Shown one piece after another: positions 58,144 through 64,000 of a stretch of DNA of 64,000 nucleotides (the stretch's first letter is position 1; every line of letters starts with the position of its first letter). The position numbers and the translations under genes were made by a program. Under the pieces are notes generated by a model, which saw nothing but the letters and a program-made list of their open reading frames with translations, was not told the DNA's origin and made no database searches. The stretch lies in contig JAZHRO010000002.1 in assembly GCA_037157565.1 (NCBI GenBank), positions 37,716,501 to 37,780,500 of the forward strand. Reading direction: 5' to 3'. This stretch comes from Thalassia testudinum (lineage: Eukaryota > Streptophyta > Magnoliopsida > Alismatales > Hydrocharitaceae).

Positions 58144-60436
58144 TTGCGCTCGAGAGCTTTTACAAACCCTAGCAACGCTAGAGCCACCACTAATGGAGGA
58201 GTAAGGCCACTGAGGTTGCCTCTGCTTTCTGCGAATAAGATGTCGAGCCTTGCAGGAAAAGGTGAGTCCACCTCTTCCTCGTTAGGGATATCACCTGAGA
58301 CAAGGGGATTGTACAATTTTAGTTCAAACTTTCGTAGTAAGTTGGCCATCCAAGAGTTTTTGGCAACTCATGGGCTTGGGCATGTTCGTTTCCAACAGGC
58401 GGGTTCTATGACCTGCCTATGTTCTAACAGTGGGTAGGATTTTTTCATCATTTGTAAGTATGCCAAAGAGAATGGCCTTCGCGTGCCGTTAAACCCATTT
58501 TTGACCTCCTTCCTCTCGCATTACTGGGTCGCTCCCTTCCACCTTAGCCTTAACTGTTGGCCTATTCTAAATGCTTTTACCGTCAATTGTTTTCACCTAG
58601 GATTCCGTCCCTAGGTGAAGTGATTCTACCTCTGTTATGCTAATGTCCCTAGGTCATCCTTTTCTTTTCCTTGCTTTTAGGCGATTTGCCCGTCCAAATA
58701 CTCTAAAGCGGTGACCCGACAGTTCATCCCATCGTACATCAAGGCAGAAGGAGGGGAGCGGATCTTCCCGTCCCAAGGAGGGAAAAAGGAAGGAGTCAAC
58801 AGGTAGTGGCTCAGAGGAAGTCTCCCTTAATCACGTTAAGAGGGGGACCGCCACGGCTTCCCCGATACAACAGGCGACAGTGCCTATCTCCTTGAGTTCT
58901 GACGAGGTTAAAAAAATGGATGCCCCCACAGCTCTGCCTTGCTTGCCTGCCTCGCCTAAGCATATCATTCTGAGTGACTCCCTACGTCAAACTCTTAGCG
59001 AGGTAGCTCAGAGGGGAGGTTATGGCCTACCCATCCCTCTGACTTGTCCTATGAGCACCTTTGCAAAGGTAGCGTAGGAGGCGGCAACGTCAGGAGGTTT
59101 TTTGGGTGAGCATTTTCGAGCGACCACGCTACAGGCGAAGCGCGACAGGGATGCGAATGCTAGTTGACCCAAGTGGCCGAAGGGGTTTGGGGTTATAGGC
59201 TAGACTGTTGGGGTGGTGAGAGGGTCAATGCTGGAAGGGACCCATGGTGGTAGTATGCCTGGCCGGGAAACCTCGGCTCAGGCAGGCTCTTCTAGTAATG
59301 ACCTTGTGTTGGAGAGGCAGGTGTTGCAACACAGGATGCCCTAACTTGGGCTACCCCTCTTCAAGGAGGGATGAACTTCAAACACGTCTTTCTCTGCTAC
59401 GTGTCTAGTAAGTTCTTTCCCTCACTGGTTTTATGATTTCCACTTCTGCAGGATATTAAATCTCTAAATTCGAGTAATGCACTTTTGATAGGTTAAGACT
59501 CTCGGGTCTTCTTTTATTCCTGTCAGCAAGGATTTGTCTGATATTACCAACTCTAGTATCTCTTGTGAGGCGACTGATATGGCCGTGAAATGGACGGTAA
59601 CCGCTAGGGAGGAGCAAAGGAACTTTGCCCCGCAGCTTGAAGAAGCTACTACCACAAATAAGAAGGCGAAAAAGGTCACTGAGGAGGTTACGAAAAAACT
59701 CCAGCTGCAGTAGTGAATGATTGGCTAGGCATCCCTTCTGAAAAAAGAGTTGGAGGCCCACCTAGGGATGAGGAGAGCTGGATTCCTTGTCAGGAAACTG
59801 GAAGACAGTCTTATATCTATCCACAAGATAGATCTTGTGAAATTGCGCAACTTGAACAACCAGCTGCTATCTTCCTATAACGTGCTCTGGCTGAAGTAAG
59901 AGCTACAACTATTGAAGGCCGCCCACTCCTCGATGATGGAAGGGTATGAGGTAGCTTTGGAAGAAGAGCGCCTCCGCCTGAGTGCAACCAAGGATGACCT
60001 TGCCAACCTGAAGGTGACTCACGAAAAGGCGAAGGCGAATGTGAAAGGCTTAAGGGAAGACCTTGCCCAGGCCTACCAGGTTGCAAAGGAAAGGGTTAAA
60101 AGGGTCCCGGAGCTAGAGAATGCTTCTACATCGGAGATGAACCCTGAGACGATGATGTAGTTTTTAGCTTCCAACCCGTCTATGGAGGAGAGTCGAGACC
60201 TCATCTCAAAGGAGGCTGGCAAGTACACATTGTCGGCGATGCATGCTCTTTTGGAGGGTAGACACACTACTGTCGAGGAGTTATACGGTTGGTTTATAGA
60301 CCAACTCATATCCGAGTTTGACCGTCAAGAGGTCGAAGGTTTAATTAAGGACAAGGATCCAATCCAACCACTTGAAGCTAGACCAGCTGGGAAGCCCGAC
60401 GTCAAAAGAGGACGCAAACAAATCTGGCTTGCTTGA
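58144..60436 (+). pseudogene. Antisense ORF of element F (putative gypsy-type transposon protein)
   Basis: Broken plus-strand reading frame. The likely start is MSSLAGKGESTSSS at 58240. Next, after a TAG (Trp expected), comes GLRVPLNPFLTSFLSHYWVAP and LSLNCWPILNAF, which resembles the family named transposase (putative), gypsy type (PF04195), known from antisense ORFs of Tat elements. Later parts are a Ser/Ala-rich middle (58880-59077) and a long coiled-coil with charged heptads (59580-60160: EEERLRLSATKDDLANLKVT). The C-terminal piece is 60182-60436. Function of this family is not established. Confidence 0.75.
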
Positions 60437-60905
60437 AGACTAGCTGGGAGGCACAGCACCAGAAGAGGAGGCAGACAAGTCTGGCCCTCTAGAAGCCTTT
60501 AAGTAGCCCTCTCACCCAGTGAGCCCCCCTTATGAAGCTTCATCTCCTCCTCCGACTCCCTGGGTTGATCTCCCCAAAGACTCAAAGTGAAGCATGCAAT
60601 GGATGTTGCAGTTATTGGTGTTTCTGTTTTTTCCCTTTTTTTTGTTGTTAGGCCATTCGATGGGAATGGCTTTTATGGAGAATGTAAAAAACTCAATAAA
60701 AAAGAATGAAAGAATACTTTTTCTCTTCTTTTCTTGCTTTCTTTCAATACATATAATACAATCTTAAGTTACTTACATTCCAAGTTCGAGGAATTGTCTT
60801 GTCGTCTAGAGTTTGTAACTCGTAGAAGTCGCCAAAACTATCCTTGCAAATTTTGTAAGGTCCCTCCCATGGGGCGTCTAGCCTTCCGCTCGAATTACTT
60901 GGCAT
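60437..60905. other. Spacer between the two convergent gene sets of F
   Basis: Holds no clear gene. A T-rich stretch (60620-60720) with AATAAAA at 60694-60700 could serve as polyadenylation signal for the plus-strand ORF. Integrase remnants on the minus strand begin near 60906. Confidence 0.5.
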
Positions 60906-62055
60906 GGAGACTTCACTTTTTCACAAGACCAGATCTACTTCAAAGAACTTCCGCTTGCGGACCTGCTTGTTGTAGGTGGCTACGGTTGCCTCTTTGTACC
61001 GTAGCGCCGACTCTGATGCCTTCTCTCTCATCTTGTCCACCAAGTCTAAGGCTAGGCAGACTTGATCATCAGTAGTGTTGGGGTTGTATAGCTGTGATCG
61101 ATATGTAGGGAGAACTATTTTTTTATGTAGCCAGGCTTCCATGCATGCCGTACACTAGGCTGAAAGGTGTGACCTGTAGAAGTCTTCTGAAAAGTCCTGT
61201 AGCCCCACAATACATCCAGCAGTTCTTTAGTCTATCTTCCCTTTGAAGAGTCTAGCCTTCATTTTAGTGCCGAGATGATGGTACGGTTGGATACCTTCAC
61301 CTATCCGTTTGCTTGGGGGTGTCCCACGAATGTGAACTATAGGTGAATGTCCCAGCTTATGCAAAATTCTTCAAATTTTTTGAAAGTGAACTGGGTACCA
61401 TTGTCTATGACAATGATTTGTGGTATTCTGTACTGGGCTATGATGTTCTTTCGTACAAATGACACAACTCTGTCGACTGTTGGGCTAGCCATGGCTTCGG
61501 CTTCCACCCACTTGAAAAAGTAATCCACTGCTACCAAGATGAAGCATTTTTTAGCCGATGCTGGTGGAAAAGAGCCGATGAAATCCATTCCCCATATTGG
61601 CAAAAAGGATGAGTGACATGAAAGGCACCAATTTTTCAAGTGACAAATGATGCAGCATGGTGAACTGCTGGCTCTTAACACATTTGTACACAAACTCCTT
61701 GCAATGTCATTTCATCTAGGGTCAGAAGTATCCCGCTTGAAACAATCGGGCCAAGAGTGCCTTGTATCCTTCATAATTACCACGTATGCCTCCATGGGCT
61801 TCCTAGAGGACTTGCGATGCCTCCTCTTGTGCAAGACAACGTAAGAAAGGGGTGGAATATCCCCTCTTGTATAGTTGCCCGCCTATTAAAGTATACTTGG
61901 ATGCCTTTAGGTGGAATGCCTTCGCCCGCAGTTCCTTCAGGGGTAACTCGCCAGTGTTCAAGTATTTGATGATAGGCCTCATCATGGATATGGATTATTC
62001 TATCACAAACGTTCTGGGAGCGAGTACCGTTAGCCCTTTTAGTGCTTGGAGGCAT
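60906..62055 (-). pseudogene. Element F integrase
   Basis: Minus-strand pieces: 62055-61777 (PLKELRAKAFHLKASKYTLIGGQLYKRG-type zinc region lead-in, read as FHLKASKYTLIGGQLYKRG), 61693-61337 (IWGMDFIGSFPPASAKKCFI with the first Asp, KWVEAEAMA, IPQIIVIDNGTQF with the second Asp), and 61142-60921 (VDKMREKASESALRYKEATVATYNKQVRKRKF: LRYKEATVATYNKQVRKRKF). These match the Tat-type integrase (KWVEAEPLA, IVSDNGTQF). The Glu segment around 61300 is disrupted. Confidence 0.88.
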
Positions 62056-62135
62056 ATGTCTTCTTACTATTCAAGTGAGATTGTTGATGCTAGGCAAGCT
62101 AGAGTGTCTGCCAGGGGGTTGTCGAATCGGGGCAC

Positions 62136-62575
62136 CTACCTGACTGCGACGATCATGAAGTCCGACAACTCCTTAACTCTGTTAGCATACAAAATCATAT
62201 TTAGAACCCTAGCTTGGTATTTGTCTTTAACTTGGTTAGCAACCAACTGGGAGTGAGTATATATTTCCAGTGATGAGGCGCCTCTTGATTTGGCCACCCG
62301 GATGCCGACTAATATGACCTCGTACTTTACCACATTGTTGGAGGCAAAAAAGATAAGCTTGACAGCATACTTGTGGGTGGTACCGTCTGGGACAGTTAAG
62401 ACTATACCTGCCCTAGACCCAACTATCATAGAGGAGCCATCTACATACAACCTCCAAGGTAGAAAGAGGGAAGCATCTAGGTCTGTGAATTCCTTCACGA
62501 AATCCACCAGGACTTGACCTTTGATTGATTTCCGACAGGAGAAGTGCATGGAGATGTTGCTGAAATTTCACTGCA
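62136..62575 (-). pseudogene. Element F additional (archaeal-type) RNase H
   Basis: SIKGQVLVDFVKEFTDL, then LYVDGSSMIVGSRAGIVL (first Asp), FFASNNVVKYEVILVGIRVA (the Glu of the NEAEYEAL motif appears as VVKYE), IYTHSQLVANQVKDKYQA (DSQLV has become HSQLV). Domain order RNase H followed by integrase is the Tat hallmark. Two catalytic positions look changed. Sequence upstream of SIKGQ stops within about 35 bases, at the junction near 62575. Confidence 0.85.
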
Positions 62576-62720
62576 CAAAGGTTACATGTAATAAGTAAAC
62601 CTAAGTTATGATAAAATCTTCAAGAATGGGCTATAAATTAAAAATCTTAACCAAGATACACATCATTCAATACTTTCTCTTCCTAATTAGTGGTTTGTTT
62701 ACATTAAATTTTAGGTTATT
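62576..62720 (+). other. Junction and upstream region of CACTA transposase
   Basis: Short AT-rich stretch between F and the transposase start. No CACTA terminal repeat is evident. Confidence 0.4.
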
Positions 62721-64000
62721 ATGGATAAATCTTGTATTAGATTGAGTGTTCAGATTACACTAAATATAAAGATGGAGTAATTTCATTTCTGGATTAAGAC
62801 TTTCATAATAATATGAAGATATTTAGGCAAGGACAACTCGATAACATCTACCTATGCTGAATGGTTCCTTGCATACCGTAACACTGTGCTCAAGTACTTT
62901 ATTTGTAATGGGTGGTGGCAATATTACACTACTTGTATAGCTCATGGAGAGGACTGAGGAAGTCATAAATAATAGAAACACTGTTGACGAAGAGATTGAC
63001 GAGGAGATTGCTGATAATGGAGATGAAGAAATACAAAAAATCTTGAACAAGATGAGAGCAGGAGAGAATATAAATACAGATAAAGAAGATCCATTAAGTT
63101 TTAATCCATACTATAATGTTGTTAAGGGGGCTGAGAATCCTATTGGTCCCGATCTTACGAGAATGTCTAGGTTGTCATTTCTGTTGAGGATGTTTCAGCT
63201 TAAGGTTATGAATAGGGCAAGTGCCAAATTCATATCAGAAATATTTCAGTTTATTGCTGAGCTGTTGAATAACCCTAATAATTCTCCATCTTAATGGTAC
63301 GAGGCAAGAAAACAGATTCGCAAGCTTGGTTTAGACTGTCAGAAGATCGATGCATGTTCGAATGACTACATTCCTTTCATAAATGAATTCGCAAACTTAA
63401 ATAACTATCCTGAATGTGGACATGTGATATATAAGGGAGGTAAAAATGAAAGTAAAAAGAAACAACCTCGAAAGATTCTTCGTTACTTTCCATTGACACC
63501 TAGGCTTCAATGCCTTTTTATTTCAACTAAAACAGCACCGTGGATGACATGGCACCAGGATTCTAAATCTCATGATGGAAAAATATGCCATCCTACTGAT
63601 TCAGAAGAGTGGAAGAAATTTGACGAAAGAAATAATTCATTCTCTTTAGAAGAAAGAAACATACGGTTGGGTCTTGCAAGCGACAGATTCAATCCATTTA
63701 AGATTATGTACCATCATACTCTATATGACCAGTGGTCATAGTCACTTATAACTTTCCTCCCTGGTTGTCTATGAGATCATCATTCATTATGGTGATCCTA
63801 TTAATCCCTGATCCAAAACAACCAGGAAATGCAATAAATGTTTATCTTCGGACATTGATCGATAAACTAAAATAATTGTGGGATACCAACGTAAAAACGT
63901 ATGATGCAGAAAAGAGATAATTCTACATTATGCATACAGCACTGTTGTGGACCATAAATGACTTTCCGACGTACACGAATTTGTCAGGTTGGAGTACTAA
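62721..64000 (+). pseudogene. CACTA (En/Spm) transposase, tnp2 family, partial
   Basis: Starts MDKSCIR at 62721, then, through frame changes, GWWQYYTTCIAHGED at about 62895-62950 (the family's GYTxWIFHGE). The frame 62944-63294 has an acidic linker and DLTRMSRLSFLLRMFQLKVM. Next is CSNDYIPFINEFANLNNYPECG, quoted in part (NDYIPFINEFANLNNYPECG), PRKILRYFPLTPRLQCLF, MTWHQDSKSHDGKICHPTDS and GLASDRFNPF, all in 63424-63741. Downstream, with frameshifts, are LPGCL-like (LPPWL) and a PGNAI-like block and TINDFP at about 63950. This is the transposase that cuts and pastes CACTA elements. It is pseudogenised and runs beyond the window. Confidence 0.9.

Larger units (their letters stand above)
57519..62575 (-). 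mobile_element. Element F: Tat/Retand-like Ty3/gypsy 3' half
   Basis: Minus-strand pol (62575 down to about 60906: second RNase H, integrase), a spacer, an antisense ORF (58144-60436) and a 3' LTR. An additional RNase H before integrase and an antisense ORF near the 3' end are hallmarks of the Tat lineage (Retand, Grande). Everything upstream of RNase H is missing at about 62575. Confidence 0.8.

Noticed and set aside
62565..62580. CACTGCACAAAGG as a CACTA terminal repeat
   Set aside because: It differs from the usual CACTACAAGAA terminus, and lies only about 150 bp before the transposase start, too close for a normal CACTA subterminal region.
1..64000. CRISPR arrays, operons, bacterial or phage genes, rRNA genes
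   Set aside because: There are no regularly spaced direct repeats with unique spacers and no bacterial gene organisation. All recognisable proteins are plant transposable element proteins.

Overview
This is plant nuclear DNA, and almost all of it is layered LTR retrotransposons. I recognise no host protein-coding gene, rRNA gene or functional tRNA gene. The assignment to a plant rests on Athila-type and Tat-type Ty3/gypsy elements with tRNA-Asp-like primer sites, a chromovirus of the Del/Tekay type with a tRNA-Met-like primer site, and an En/Spm (CACTA) transposase. I cannot name the species.

Layout, left to right. Element A (86-17484, minus strand) is a complete Athila-type element with long LTRs and the target duplication ATACA. 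Its left LTR is split by element B (890-6635, minus), a related element that has lost its 5' half and is flanked by GTCAA. AT-rich flanking DNA follows (17490-18430), then an LTR-like piece N (ends 20923), a short unassigned stretch, and a chromovirus LTR fragment H (21316-23214). Element G (plus) is an Athila-type pol 3' half. It is interrupted by solo LTR I (26585-29273) and ends in an LTR starting at 30979. That LTR is itself interrupted by solo chromovirus LTR X (32122-34803, duplication CACAT) and resumes to 35613. A primer site and a second, different Athila-type 5' half, element D (35614-39536, gag and protease), follow directly, so one LTR serves both G and D. A third LTR fragment L (39537 to about 40014) comes next.

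Element C (about 40015-53934, minus) is a Del/Tekay-like chromovirus. Its pol is broken by solo LTR K (43486-46128) and its protease/RT linker by solo LTR J (47389-50005). To the right lie AT-rich DNA, element E (plus; three tandem primer sites, leader, truncated gag), element F (minus; a Tat/Retand-like 3' half with an antisense ORF that has its own TATA box), and a decayed CACTA tnp2 transposase running off the window end.

Every reading frame is broken by stops or frameshifts, and many stops are of the CAG-to-TAG or TGG-to-TAG kind expected from cytosine deamination. The target duplications give a relative order: B is younger than A; I and X are younger than G/D; J and K are younger than C. 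The most unusual signals are in non-coding parts: a perfect hairpin 60-85 bp upstream of the TATA box in one LTR family with conserved apex and diverged arms; clusters of the AGACGTCT palindrome in unrelated LTR families; a triplicated primer-binding site; tRNA-like A and B boxes inside the LTRs of A; and the LTR shared by two different elements.
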